A stretch of 64,000 bases of DNA from Adiantum capillus-veneris (GCA_014529385.2 CM043952.1:149507057-149571056), one strand, 5' to 3'; shown: positions 1-12,043, counted from the stretch's first letter. Notes: generated by a model not told the origin, from the letters alone. Translations and numbers: made by a program.

Positions 1-114
1 CTAGGACTTGCCACTAGTTACAATACCTTCTACCGGTAGTTTATGATCTAAGTTACATGGTTGTTCTAGTATGATTCAAGAGCGTGTTGCTAAGTTCATG
101 TTTTTGTTTTGCAG

Positions 115-1095
115 CCGGTGGTGGCGATCGTGTTCAGATTTTGCATCTCGGATGGGACAAGACAAAGGATGACATGAAAAATGCACTGTTAAGCAATGTC
201 AGGCCTCACGTGGTGGAGAAGTGTCTGATGCCATTGCGAGATGGGTCATGCACTGATTCATCGATGGATGCATCTATTATTTTCCTGCCATCAAATGTGC
301 CTGTGTATGGGATTTCTGAAACAGAAGTCCTAGAATGGAACAAGATGGAAGTATGCCATTTTGGACAGCTCGCATGTCTTGCATTGGCAGCAGCCGATGA
401 CAGAGGTGTTTTTGTGGTTGTTTGTACGTCAGATAATTATGGAATGGTGCATGAAATGGCATCAACTGTTGGATGGAGAGAAGATCACTTGAATGTGGTT
501 GTGTTAAAACACCTCTTTGCAAGACAAAGAATAGAACCGTGCGCACATTCTTGGTGTCAGCTATATGAGAAAAGAGCAGACTTGGACTACAGAGGCCATT
601 GACATTCCATCAAACGATGCTTGGTACGATTCTCTGTAGGAAGATGATTGGACACGAGATGAGGATGGGACACCAATGCGAGGTAACATCTGTCTCTTTC
701 TGGCTCTAAGTATAGTTTTTCTATTTCATGTTACTAAATCCTTTGACAAAAAAATTGTTGTGTAGGGGTATGGAATGTGGCATTGGTTCTTTTGGTTGTT
801 GGTTGCACAATACACCAATGAGAACGACATTGTTGTTCAATACGGGGGTGATTGCAGTGCATTAGCCTTAATGGGTAGCCAAATGGGCCGCATGATGACA
901 GTGTTTGAGAGCAATGAGGATGTCTCCAACAGAATGAACAATGTAATGGAGATGCAAGCACATCGCCTGAGAGAGATTCAAGAGCGAGATAAGAGAGTAG
1001 CAAATGAAGTCGAGCGTTCCCTGAAGGCTGCATCTCTTGTGGAGCCGCATCCAAACATTGTGGAACTGGATCCACCACCGAATCCCATATTGTAG
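115..1095 (+). pseudogene. Decayed or partial gene with permuted N4/N6 methyltransferase-like fold
   Basis: An exon-like block opens right after a TTTTGCAG acceptor (exon from 115) and stays open to a TGA at 600-602. A second block starts after TTGTGTAG at 766 and ends at TAG 1093-1095. The first block has a beta-strand followed by LPSNVP, where a DPPY-type catalytic motif would sit, then a hydrophobic region typical of the strands after that motif. The second block has HWFFWLL, then IVVQYGGDCSALALMGSQMGR and FESNED, which resembles the SAM-binding motif I and the following acidic turn. This order, catalytic motif before SAM motif, is that of beta-class amino-methyltransferases. The catalytic motif lacks the expected D-P-P-Y and no single frame joins the blocks through 603-765 (donor-like GAG/GTAACA at 683), so I think it is inactive or only a fragment. 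Assignment is by pattern only; family membership is an inference. Confidence 0.4.
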
Positions 1096-1123
1096 CCTAG
1101 CAATAAGATACATCACATTTTGC

Positions 1124-1650
1124 AAAAAATGTTGTTTGTGGTCAGCCATTGTATTTGCATGCTTTGAACAGTCTAAGAATTATTAAATGTGTTCTATTTT
1201 CTCGAAAATACTTGTAAAGAATGATTTTTCCTTGTACAAACTTGTTTGTTTTTTTCCTTGGGTATCTGCTGCTGATTTTGATTGTTTTGTGACCATAAAT
1301 AAATAACTATGGTCGTTCTAAGTAGGTGCTATGTAGAATAGAAAGAGAGATTTTTTGTCTTTTTGTCGCTACACATTGAGACGTTTTGTAGACAATGTTG
1401 TTAGTGGTTAGCCACTCTTTGCACACCTGTGAAAAGTCTAAAAATAAATAAATGTGCATTGTTTGCTTGTTGTCATAGAACAAACCATATATAGTGAAAG
1501 GGGGTGTAGAAACTTGTTTGTTTTTTGTTTTTTGGGTGCGAGATGCTGATTTTGGCTTTTTTGTGAACACAAATAATCACTATGGTTGTCCTAAGTAGGT
1601 GCCACGTAGTGCATAGAGAGAGCTTTTTTGTCTTTTTGCCTCGCACCCTA
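1124..1650. repeat. Two-copy tandem duplication, about 273-bp period
   Basis: The stretch after the methyltransferase-like block occurs twice. CTTGTTTGTTTTT occurs at 1241 and 1513, and a CTAAGTAGGTGC segment recurs at about the same 272-273 bp offset. Both copies end near TTTTTTGTCTTTTTG. The copies differ by many substitutions, so the duplication is old. No coding potential is visible. Confidence 0.75.
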
Positions 1651-2737
1651 AGACAAACATAGAGAAAGATTTTTAAAAAATATAATCATTTGCTGAGTTT
1701 TTAAGAAAAAAGCTTCCTCAAAAGCTCCCCCATAAAGCTTCATTCAATCCCCTACTCCTTTTGAGGATGGTCTTGATACCTTCATGTGCAAGATGCTACG
1801 TTGATGGGGAATATGTATGTACATATGGCATGTTTGATGAGAATCATGAAGAATGCATAATGGTTGAAGGTTTTTCTTGGGTTTGTCTAGCTCAAATTCC
1901 CAAGATGCTTGGACAACATATCCTGTCATACAGTGATATCCTCGTTAATGGGAAATTCCCCACCGGCACTAGCCCCTACTGTCATGTAAGCCTCCATCTC
2001 CTTGTCATTGATATCTCATCCGAAGTGACATCTTTCACAAACCCAGAAGATGTCCCTTCCTGCACTTTTGTCTTACCGCCTTCTTAGCTTTTTCCACCAT
2101 TGAGACAGGTGAAGATGGGACAACACTAACCGATTGGCTACTAGTGTAGTGACTGACAGTAGCTAATGGTAAAATTTATATTGGTTCTGTCTTTGCAGTC
2201 TTGATGACCCGCTATTAATAAAATACAAAGCTAAGATCATATAGCAAGTTAACTCATTCCAGATATATACAAAACACTCTCCACTTAGAGTATATCGATG
2301 ACAAGCCCTTAGACAAATGAAATTGAAAATTACCAATTCACTTCTAGGTCATGCAATAAAATTGTTCTCTGCCCTTTTCAAAGTAGTCATCTACTCATTC
2401 CCAGAAGGGACATGAGGCAAAGGAGAGTCCTTCCCTTCATACACAACACGCACAACAATGAAAAAGCATCCAACTGGCATTCGTGAAGCTTGGTCAAATT
2501 TGAAGCCTTGTCTATTTTTCCAATCCCAATAGCTTCTCCATTGTAAATAAATTCGACAGTAGCACCGGCATCACTTTTCTTGGCCATCAGCATATACTAG
2601 ACAGTAATGCAAAGATAGACAACTCTGCAATTTCAACCAAAAGAAAAGACCTTGATTATCTCTAGTATATGTTGGGCTCTCTCACTCTCTTCCTTCCTCA
2701 AGCCCAGCCTTAATGTAGAGCTTTAGGAAGGAAGAGA

Positions 2738-2935
2738 GCTTTAGGACGGAAGAGGGCCTTGGATCATTGTACTCCAAGTTATAAGGTCTTATGTCGGTAA
2801 TCTGTGGAAGAAAATATTTACATCTTCCAGGCTACCACAATTAGCATACATGTCAATAAGCGTATTTTCAATGCTTGTTTTCAAGCCATAGCCATTCTAT
2901 ACAATTAGGGCCTTCCTGACATGGCTATTGTTAAA
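2738..2935 (-). pseudogene. PPR (pentatricopeptide repeat) gene relic
   Basis: Read on the minus strand, this stretch gives NGYGLKTSIENTLIDMYANCGSLEDVNIFFHRLPT, a stop, then DLITWSTMIQG. This is the hallmark of plant PLS-class PPR proteins, which bind organellar RNA: a helix ending NALIDMYAKCG-like, SLEDA-like, then rDlitWstMI.G. Only about one and a half repeats are left and there are in-frame stops on both sides of the DMYANCG segment, so it is a dead fragment. Minus-strand sequence beyond it, toward 2387, no longer reads as PPR. It may have been carried here by a transposable element, though I see no borders. Confidence 0.7.
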
Positions 2936-2971
2936 CTAAATTGCTATAAGTGATTCCTTGATTCACGATTC

Positions 2972-2973
<2 letters not shown>

Positions 2974-3051
<78 letters not shown>
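2974..3051. repeat. (GA)n microsatellite
   Basis: An uninterrupted AG/GA dinucleotide run of about 78 bp. ORFs crossing such tracts (poly-RE or poly-LS) are artefacts. Confidence 0.95.
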
Positions 3052-3054
<3 letters not shown>

Positions 3055-3221
3055 AGAGAACCTGGTGAGACAGGGAGGGAGGGAAACTTTCAAAAGCTAG
3101 CAATAGATCATTACCTTAGTATGCAACAGTCTTGTTTTACCTTCTCTTTTAACTCTTAAAAACCTTATGGTCATCCCCTATTTATAGGAAATTCTAATGG
3201 CCAAAGATCAAACCCACACAT

Positions 3222-3373
3222 ACTCCCTTCACTCTCTCTCTCTCTCCCGCTTTCCCTCTATCTCACTCATGCAAGACATGTATGGTGAGCGCTAGACTCC
3301 CTTCACTCCCTCTCTCTCTCATGCTTTCCCTCTATCTTCTTCATGCAAGACATGTATTGTGAGCGCTAGACTC

Positions 3374-3428
<55 letters not shown>

Positions 3429-3540
3429 GCTTTCCCTCTATCTTCTTCATGAAAGACATGTATGTTTAGCGCTAGCGCTCACCATACATGTCTTGAATGA
3501 GGGAGATAGAGGGAAAGCGGGAGATAGAGTGAAAGCGGTT
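3222..3540. repeat. 74-bp tandem repeat followed by an inverted copy
   Basis: Three head-to-tail units begin ACTCCCTTCACTC and end GAGCGCTAG: 3222-3295, 3296-3369, and 3370-3475, which is lengthened by a CT run. Immediately after, from about 3471 to 3540, the unit appears reversed (GCTCACCATACATGTCTTG, then GGGAAAGCGGGAG). The junction is the perfect palindrome AGCGCTAGCGCT, so the last direct and the inverted unit can fold into a long hairpin. Confidence 0.85.
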
Positions 3541-4327
3541 GTGTTGAAGCTGCACAGTACCATCTACAACCAAAGGTTTTGCAACTGGGGCATAAAATAA
3601 ATGCATAAAAACAATACCCAAGCAATCTTGACGGCCTAAAAAAAAGATAAAGGTCAGCCGAAAGAACACCAGGTTTACTTCAAAGCAGTAAACTCTCTTT
3701 CTATGCAGAAAAATATGAAAGCTCAAAAAAGCTTTCAAACAGGGAGTTATCTAAATTTCTAGGGTTGCAGCTTTCTTTATTATAAAAGATATGGTCTTTA
3801 GAGTGTCCTCACACATAGTATTAAATTTGACAGTGTGCCCTCATTTCTACTATTGAATAGTTGTTATTGCTCTCAAGTCAGAATGCAAGCTTGCAAAAAG
3901 CCACTTTTTCGAAAAAATTTATTCAGTACTTTTGTTAGTGACAAATTAAAGGACGTCTATTGTCAATAAAACATCATCGTCAAAATACGAGAGTGAATTG
4001 AAAAGCCTATTACATGCAGATTAAGAGCATTCAACTAAAGAGGAAAGTTAAATGCACACCTTACAAGCAAGCAATATCAAGAAACAACCTATGGAGGGAA
4101 TGATTGCAATCACATAACTATACTACATCATACATAGCTATGTCACTAGAATGCAAAAGCAGTCAGGCAAACCCGTGTCCTTGTTCAAACAGCGATATAA
4201 TTAAACTAACTACCAGACATGCGACCATTAGTACTGGAAAGAAATAGTGAAATGATCATAAGACATCAAAAGTTTGTCACGAACCTTATAATATGCTCCA
4301 AAATCTTGATTGTCTGAGCGCTAGCAC

Positions 4328-4433
4328 CTCAACCCCAAGGCGCTCTCCCTCTCTGTTCTTAGCATAAAAGCTCACGAAGGCTCAACCTCAAGGCGCTCTC
4401 CCTCTCTGTTCTCAGCATAAAAGCTCACGAAGG
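4328..4433. repeat. 53-bp tandem duplication
   Basis: Two adjacent units, 4328-4380 and 4381-4433, both start CTCAACC and end AAAGCTCACGAAGG, with a few differences. The region also scatters the motif GCGCTAGCGCCTCAA (4440-4545), which resembles the palindrome at 3471. Confidence 0.85.
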
Positions 4434-4743
4434 CCTGCACCAGCCCGCCTGAGCGCTAGCGCCTCAAGGCAAAATAAAACCCATCGCTGGCGCATTAAAA
4501 TCAAACACACACATTCAGTGACCTAAGTGCTAGCGCCTCAACAGATACAGACATGATCTCTAATATTATATTGTGAGGCCGCCACTTGCTTGAAGTTCCT
4601 ACCTACATTTTGTTGCAAATGTGAGGCCACCACTTGGTTGGCTGCCCTCATATTGTTGAATTCAAGCATGACAAAAGGTTTAGGAATAGTAACCACAAAA
4701 TCTCAATTGTCAAGCATGGAAAAAGGCTTGGAATAATAACCAA

Positions 4744-6140
4744 AAAATCTCAATTGTCAAGCATGGAAAAAGACTAGGAATAATAACAAGAAAACCCCTC
4801 TAATTTGTGGAAATTCCAAGACTACCCCTCTAATTTTGAAAATTTACAAAATACCCCACATATTTTGTTATTGATTCCCAAAATGACCCTCAAATTTTCC
4901 ATAAAATCCAAAATACCTCTGGTTGTGAGATTTAAATTCTTTAAAGCTAAAACAAATTGTATGTTTTCATAAGAAGACTGATTGTCTATCAAAACAAGAT
5001 ACTAAATCTAAAATATGAGCTGCTTATGTAGGCTTTGGAGATGAAGTGCTTTATTATTTTCATCAATAATTTCCTTTTTGGGAGGTGATTTGTGACAAGT
5101 AACATGCTAAGCTCCCAAAACAATGATCTCAATTGTCAAGTATGGATAAAGATTTGAAAAAATAACCAAAAAACCCCTCTAATTTGTGGAAATTCCAAAA
5201 GTACCCCTCTAATGAAAATTTACAAAATACCCCACATATTTTGTCATTTATTCCCAAAATGCCCCTCAAATTTTCCATAAAATACAAAATACCACTGGTT
5301 GTGATAGTAATTTTTAAAAAAGATAAAATAAATTGTTGATTTTCAGAAAAAGAATGATTGTATATCGATACAAGATGCTAAAACTAGAATATGAGCTGTT
5401 TATGTAGGCTTTGAAGATGAGTAGCTTCATTATTTTTAGAAATAATTGCCTGTTTTGGGAGGTTATTCGTTTAAAATATCATGTTAAGCTCTCAAATAAA
5501 GAATCTCAATTGTCAAGAAAGGATAAAGAGTTGGAAAATTACCAGAAAACCCCTCTAATTTGTGGAAATTCCCAAGACACACCTCAGATTTTAAAAAAAA
5601 TCAAATTTCCACCCATATTTTGTCATTAATTCCCATAATGCCTTTCAAATATTCCAAACAAACAAAAATACCCCCGGTTGTAGAGTAAATTTCTAAAAAG
5701 ATGACAAAATTTGTATGTTTTCATAAGAAGATTGATTGCCTATGATTACAATATTCTATAACTAGAATTTGAGCTGTCTATGTAGGTTTTGGAGATGAAT
5801 TGCTTCTTTGTTTATAGAATTGATTGCCTTTTTGGGAAGGTTATTTGTAACAAATAACATGCTAGGCTCTCAATAAAAGGAATAAAATGATTAAAAAATT
5901 AAAAACAACTGTAATTTGTGGATATTCCAAGAATACCCCTCAAATTTCAAAAATTTAAAAAGCAAACCCCATATTTTGTCATTGATTGTGGTGAGAAATA
6001 GGTTCTTAATGATAGACAATCAGTCTTCTTATCAAAAGAATCAAATTTTTATCTGTTTGGAAAAAAAAAACCACTCTAGGGTTGTTTTGGAGGTTATGGA
6101 CAATTGGGATGTATTTTGGGGATTTATGCCAAAGTAGTGC
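4744..6140. repeat. Satellite-like tandem array, about 378-bp period, with a partly inverted end
   Basis: The phrase ATCTCAATTGTCAAG recurs at about 4747, 5126 and 5503 (spacings 379 and 377). Each copy is followed by AACCCCTCTAATTTGTGG, then ATTCCCAAAATG..CCTCAAA, a GATTGTCTATC segment and TTTTGGGAGG. A fourth, more diverged copy starts near 5880. From about 6005 the same segments occur on the opposite strand (GATAGACAATCAGTCTTCTTAT at about 6014-6035 is the reverse of 4969-4990), so the array ends in a partial inverted copy. It is A+T rich and non-coding. Confidence 0.8.
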
Positions 6141-6237
6141 CGAATTCAAGGGGCATTTTAGTGAGAAGTTGGACTACAAATAACTCCAGAGTGTTTTTAG
6201 CAAAATTTTAAGATAAATAACAAAGCATATTTTGCAA

Positions 6238-6358
6238 AAAAAATAGATTGGGTTCAACAAGCAGGAGTGTTAGTTATATTTAGAGTGTGAGGTAGAAGAA
6301 AAAAATAGATTGGCCTCAACAAGTAGGAGTGTTAATTATATTTAGAGTGTGAGGTAGA
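6238..6358. repeat. 62-bp direct duplication
   Basis: AAATAGATTGG(G/C)(T/C)TCAACAAG occurs at 6241 and 6303. Both copies run on through GGAGTGTTA and TTTAGAGTGTGAGGTAGA with few differences. It lies just upstream of a TATA box at 6399. Confidence 0.8.
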
Positions 6359-6398
6359 CATGGTGAGGGAGATAGATATATAGAGTGTCTTGGATGCC

Positions 6399-6408
6399 TA
6401 TAAATATA
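6399..6408 (+). promoter_or_regulatory. TATA box ahead of a short coding exon
   Basis: TATAAATATA lies 74 bp upstream of ATG 6473, the start of a short ORF (MASSSLSK) that ends at a good donor, AAG/GTGAGT, at 6497. Position and spacing suit a plant core promoter. No initiator or experimental support is available. Confidence 0.45.
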
Positions 6409-6472
6409 TGATATGGGGTTAGCTTGGAAATTCACATATACGCACACAGCTATCTGCTTGATTTGTTAGGCA

Positions 6473-7600
6473 ATGGCTTCATCATCATTGAGCAAGGTGA
6501 GTTTATTTTTAAATACTATTGGCATTGTCCCCTTGTTGATTGATTGCCCAACAAGATATTCGATGGTGAATTCTGTGGACTATTGAGGTTGTGGTGACAG
6601 TAAGATGTTTGCCATCATTTCAACTCTGGATGGAGACATTCAAACGCAGGTGGCAGATGGTGTGCAAGTAAATTAACAATTTCACTTTGTGTTGGATTCA
6701 ACCTTGTCTTCAAGGTTTCTATTGGTCATGCACGATAGTGTGAAATTAGCGTCAACACAGAAGGTGGAAATTGTAGAATTGTCTGACAGTGCCATTGAAG
6801 AACAAGGAGAAAGGTCTGCTAAAATTTCATTTGGTAAGACGGATGGTTCCTTTCCTGCATGTGATGAAGAAAAGGCAGGCAACTTAAGTGAGGAACATAA
6901 CTGAATGACTAAAAAAAGAGTAAAATTTGAGCAATTGGAAATAACACAAAGTACATTAGAGTATATTGCATTGAATAGCCATAAGTACCCCAAATTAAGT
7001 CGAATGATCTCTAGATGTTCAATCAAGAGACGTGTTGATGAAGTTCCTCAAATATACAATGGGGACTGCATTTATGAGCTAGACGATGTGCCATATGGCT
7101 TTCCAAAAATTATGGGAATGGATCAGAAGTATGATGGCCACTGCTGGGTTAAGCCTGTTCAGTCTAGAATGAGGTATCTAGCATTGATAAAGAGAAGTAA
7201 ATGTGGTGGGCACCTCATTTGTAAGAATAGCTTGTGCTCAATAAATGCAGTAAACGGGTTGCTAAACGAGATTCTTGGAATGGAAAATTACTAACATCAA
7301 TTGCTTCTGCTGGTACGTTTAGCTCCGAAAATGGAACACTTAGTTGCTTTCATTGTGACAATTGTCCAATTCTTCTTTGAGAGTGTCAATGCACTGTCTA
7401 TTACTTACTGGCTGATTAGAACTGGACGTTTTGCAATCATCAATCAGACAAACTAGAGAGCTTGTGTCACGTGTGTTGTCTAAAAGCCCAGTGACGGGAC
7501 CGAGGCACTTGCAATGAAATCTTACAAAGCAGATGGTTATGGGAGCAGTGGTGCATGAAAATGGGGGGAGAAATTGAATAGTAATGAGCTGCTCTCTGTG
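6473..7600 (+). pseudogene. Decayed multi-exon gene of a Cys/His-rich repetitive family
   Basis: A first exon (6473-6496, MASSSLSK) ends in a consensus donor. Downstream, 6689-6904 is open (acidic, EIVELSDSAIEEQGE). After a stop, 6905-7294 is open (129 aa) with basic N-terminus, then WVKPVQSRMRYLALIKRSKCGGHLICKNSLC. Further on, other frames give SENGTLSCFHCDNCP and LVSRVLSKSPVTGP. The CGGH.IC....C segment and a later C..C pair look like metal ligands. I have the impression of a large, often transposon-borne plant gene family with this layout, but I cannot name it and frames are broken several times. Treat it as a relic of unknown function. Confidence 0.35.
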
Positions 7601-7828
7601 CTAGAGGAGATGCGGACACTAAATCATACATAGAAGTAAAACTCTCTCTTGTCTAATATATGTATCATGTGTGCTCCCTCTATATGTTTGTACCTGCATC
7701 TTCGTGGTTTGTAACTCAGATTCAAACATCGGATGCGAGAAGCTACAACAACACGAATTGGTGTAAGTGGGAGCTAGGGGGAGAGAGAAATATATATAGC
7801 TTAGCAACCAGTTTGCATAATGGAATAC

Positions 7829-7897
7829 CTCTCTCTCTCCCTCTCTCCCTCACATGCTCATGTTCAAGTGGGCGCCCACTTGACCGTGAGCATGAGC

Positions 7898-7939
<42 letters not shown>

Positions 7940-7968
7940 AAGAAGGGGGGAGAGAGGAATATAATATT

Positions 7969-8022
<54 letters not shown>
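7829..8022. repeat. Hairpin flanked by CT and GA tracts, then TA and GA runs
   Basis: A CT-rich stretch (7829-7850) and a GA tract (7900-7938) flank an inverted repeat centred at about 7876. Its arms are CATGCTCA..CAAGTGGGC and GCCCACTTG..TGAGCATG. An AT run (7969-7991) and a second GA run (7992-8021) follow. The whole could form a long cruciform. Confidence 0.8.
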
Positions 8023-8023
<1 letters not shown>

Positions 8024-8232
8024 CCTCTTAAAAGTTCGCTCCAAAACGGATCTTTTTGGCTCCTTTTTGGGGGAGATTTTCTTTTATTTTTGCTCAGTTG
8101 AGCAAAAATCTGAAAAAGCTCCCTCAAAATGCTCTTTCCATACCTCAACTCATGAAGGAAAGGCTCATAGTGTTATACAAATATGTATATATGCAAAAGC
8201 ACACATGACTATCTAAGAAATTTACATTGGTC

Positions 8233-8585
<353 letters not shown>

Positions 8586-8679
8586 CCCTAAAAGTGGAGA
8601 AAGAGAAAGGAGTCCATAAAAGTATAAATATTTAGTCTTGGTTATATGCTAAAATTGCTTCTTGGCATTGTGAAGAATG

Positions 8680-9960
8680 GCCAATCCATGTACAATTCAC
8701 GATAATACACATCATTCTAATTTCTTATATCTTGTACTTTATTTTTGTGCTTGACCACTTCAAACAAAATCTTTCTAAATTTTCATGGTAGATAAGTAAG
8801 TTCTTGTGGGGATGTAAATCTGCCGCTAGCACCACTCGGGCTGCATGGTATCAACTAGCATATCCTACTCAAATGTGAGGAGTGGGCATTTTGAATCTGC
8901 ATGAACATGCATATGCTAGTAGGGCTACCTTCAGTAAATGCATGTTGGACACCTCAACCGTTTGATTGCGATAATTAACTCATGCATCAATAACATATTA
9001 TCATGGCACTTTGCTGCTATCATCTTGGGATGAATTGTTCATTGCAGTGCCCATTAAAACTAGTTTTGATGTATCCATCATGTTGGCTCAGTCATGGAAA
9101 CACGTATTCTTGAAGCTTATATGGAATGGTAGGATCAGATACACATGAAATTCATGAGGAGTTGATAATATTTTTTGGAGCTTTGTCTTTAAGGTTCCAC
9201 CTGCTTTGCATTTGGAAAGGAAGGCCCTTTCTCTACATAGAAAGGGCATTAACTTCATCTATCAAACATTGGACTTTAGCAAACCTTTCAAACTATTTTG
9301 GTAGCTAAGAGACAATTCAAAATACACTTGGGATGCATAATACCATGTCATTTACTTTGTACATCAGTTTTTTATCTACAGGTATGTGCTACTACAATAG
9401 AGGAAGATAGTATCGGAATTGGGCATTTCCAACTTTGATGAACACTCAATGGACAACTAAAACTAGAGAACTTTACTTCTTGCTATTGTCAGATTCTCTA
9501 TTACCCAACAAATGTAATAAGCATTAGGGAATGCAAAAAGATGTAGGATTTTGGTTTTTAGTGTATAAGGATTCTAGATGTATTTTTTAAATTCAAAGTT
9601 TTATGGCATAGAATAGTAGTTGGTGGTCTTCCTACAATTGAGAACATGCATAAGAACAGTCTTGGGAATTGCAAATGCCCTAGGTGTGGAAAACTTGAAA
9701 CCTTGAAACATATGTTGTGGTACTATAGACATGTTGCACAATGGTGGAGATGGGCTAGGTTTTGATGGTAGGAATCATGGGTTGTCAAGGTCACCATGTT
9801 TAATGATACCTTTGGAGTTCTCAAGTCCGAGGACCATAATATGGTTTTGTGTCTCACATCTTTTACACTATGGTTCTTCTGGCATGGAGCACGAGAAATG
9901 TAGCTATGTATTCATCACTTCACTAGATCCTTGCCTATTTACGTGAAATGATGCAAGACA
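8680..9960 (+). mobile_element. Decayed LINE (L1-type) 3' part with RT zinc-binding domain
   Basis: Pieces on the + strand read as the distal part of a plant LINE reverse transcriptase. Around 8780-8930 one sees SKFLWGCKSAASTTRAAWYQLAYP then GVGILNLHEHAYASRAT, matching the F.W......W..v..P...GGLGi.n....N.A layout. At 9598-9765 there is VLWHRIVVGGLPTIEN, then CKCPRCGKLETLKHMLWYYRHVAQWWRW, the zf-RVT pattern (C.rCg..ET..H.lw.C.....W). Stops and frame changes interrupt it throughout, and the N-terminal endonuclease and main RT motifs are absent. It is a dead, 5'-truncated copy, which is usual for LINEs. Confidence 0.7.
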
Positions 9961-10037
9961 CTATGAACCTACATGACTAACATGAGAGAAAAAGCCATGA
10001 GAATCTTGTTTAATATGCAAATACATGTACAAACTTC

Positions 10038-10039
<2 letters not shown>

Positions 10040-10119
<80 letters not shown>
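10040..10119. repeat. (GA)n microsatellite
   Basis: About 80 bp of uninterrupted GA just after the LINE relic. The following 10120-11270 shows no gene, repeat or element that I recognise. Confidence 0.95.
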
Positions 10120-11458
10120 CCCATCGTAGGCGTTGGAACACGTGTGTGAATCGGGCTGGCAAAAAATCTGCACGAAATCATGTTGTCTCCAAGTTTAAAA
10201 CCATTCTCAAGGGGCTCAAGAACACGTGCAATGTGAACGTAAACTTAAGGCCATGCCAAACAAGGGTGGAAGGTCACACAACGCAATGAACTATGCCAAT
10301 CACAAGCCTCGATTTCACCTTTAATTGTCACACAAAGTGAAGGACAAGCTTGAGTTGAGATTCTAGGCCATATTTGCTTGAACCATGTTGCATTTGAGGG
10401 GTCACCCCCACCTGATTGCAATTAGCCTATGTTCTTTTGCTGTGCTGTCTCGTTTGATTAGCCCATTGGACAATGTTTGCTTTGGACTTCTCGCGCTGAT
10501 GGCCAAGCTCCTCCACCTCAGCTTTGTCTATCAGAGTGGTGGTGACATAGTGAGAGCACCCACCCTAAAGTTTAAACCTCAACGTGTTGTAGTCATCGAT
10601 GAACTTTTTAAATGAAATATTGTTGTTTTTATTTCATAATGTCACATGGTACATCAAAGCCAATATCGTAGCCATTTAACTTCTTGGAAGTGCCTTACCA
10701 CTTGGGGAAGTCATCTAGAGTCCAATCTACGTTGTTCTCGAAAACACATCACATTAGGTTTGTGGTGCTTGAGCCTAGGTTTTGGTAATGCGGTAACTAG
10801 TGCAACTATGTCAAAATAGGCATAGTTACAAAACGACTTGCATATTTACACATGACGAATAAATGATGCATCTGTGAGACCGTGCATGAGGCATAGGTAC
10901 CCCATAAATTAATTATTAACTATGCTTCACGTTACAGTGCCTTATTAGATATTTGTTTTAGTATGTGGACTTGTAGAAATGTTAAAAGTTGTGTCATAGT
11001 AGAGCCGGGTCCCCCTACGTACTAGTGGTATTTGCAATATAAAGAAAAATCTATTTAAACATAGTCATGTAAAACTGATTTCTTTTTAATAATTTTAAGG
11101 GAGCTAATACTATTAAATGTAGTGATGCTCTTAGTATTCACTTTTCTCTTGGGATTACAAGAATGGATATTACATTAAAACCATGAAAATTCAACCTTTT
11201 TTGTGGAGAGTTGGAATGTTCATGTTCTATACTCATCTTTAGTAGTTTCCCTTCTTGCAGTGGACTACTATTTTACTACTTAACGGAATCAATATTACCA
11301 TTACCACAAAATTGTAGCAAGACACGACTAGTAGGCAAGATTTGAACTTGGATGTTTTTGTGAGATGGTGCTCTTATATTGGAGGAAAAAAGAGAAAGTT
11401 TCTCGGACTCACCATAAGATGGGTGACATCTCCTCCCTCCCCCCGGGCGGCCCCCAAA

Positions 11459-11465
11459 GACACAC

Positions 11466-11503
<38 letters not shown>
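11459..11503. repeat. (CA)n microsatellite
   Basis: A CA run with one CG interruption. The region up to the ENGase exon (11504-11960) has no recognisable element. Confidence 0.95.
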
Positions 11504-11504
<1 letters not shown>

Positions 11505-12043
11505 ACACTTGTACGACAACATGTGCCCACTTGGAAGCACTTTGAATGCTTGGATTGTTCACTATGTCATTCACACATAGTTGCGGAAAAACACGTAGCT
11601 GCAATTTGTAGAGTGGTGTTATTAGCTATTGGAAGTGAGCACAAGCCATGGGTAGTGGTGGGTAGGTCAGAACTTCAAATAGACCTCTTGGGTGTGAATC
11701 AGCATGGCAACGAAGCGTTGCTAGGAGAGGCGGATGCGCAGTCTAAATTGCCTCAATTTAGGGGCGTTTTGTCATTGGTGCACCTGCAAGAAACAGTGCT
11801 GCGTGTCACAGTGTGAACCGAGCCTTAGAATGTACTACGTCAGCGGAAGCCGAACTTTGAAGCAATGCTCCTCACTACTATGTTCCTAGGCTGGCCGCTG
11901 AACTTTGACACAATGCTCCTACATCATGGGTAGGCCTAATGGGCGATTGAACTATTTCCCAAATGTTCCTACACAAATGCCATAGAGTCAGATCCCTCGC
12001 AAAGTGGCTCGCCAAGAGCGTCATACGATTGTGGAAGCTCGGA

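Noticed and set aside
1761-2087. 108-codon ORF on the plus strand
   Set aside because: No recognised motif, no splice or promoter context. Could be a relic but cannot be supported.
2387-2593. 68-codon minus-strand ORF beginning MLMAKKSDAGATVEF
   Set aside because: Lies next to the PPR relic but does not read as PPR and has no other support.
3222-3475. Regular repeats resembling a CRISPR array
   Set aside because: Units are contiguous, with no unique spacers, in a eukaryotic genome.
10385-10615. 76-codon ORF
   Set aside because: No motif and no neighbours to support it.
11300-11400. Third SINE-like piece (CCAAGTTCAAATCTTGCC on the minus strand)
   Set aside because: The box-B-like part is fair, but box A is weak and there is no second copy to define borders.
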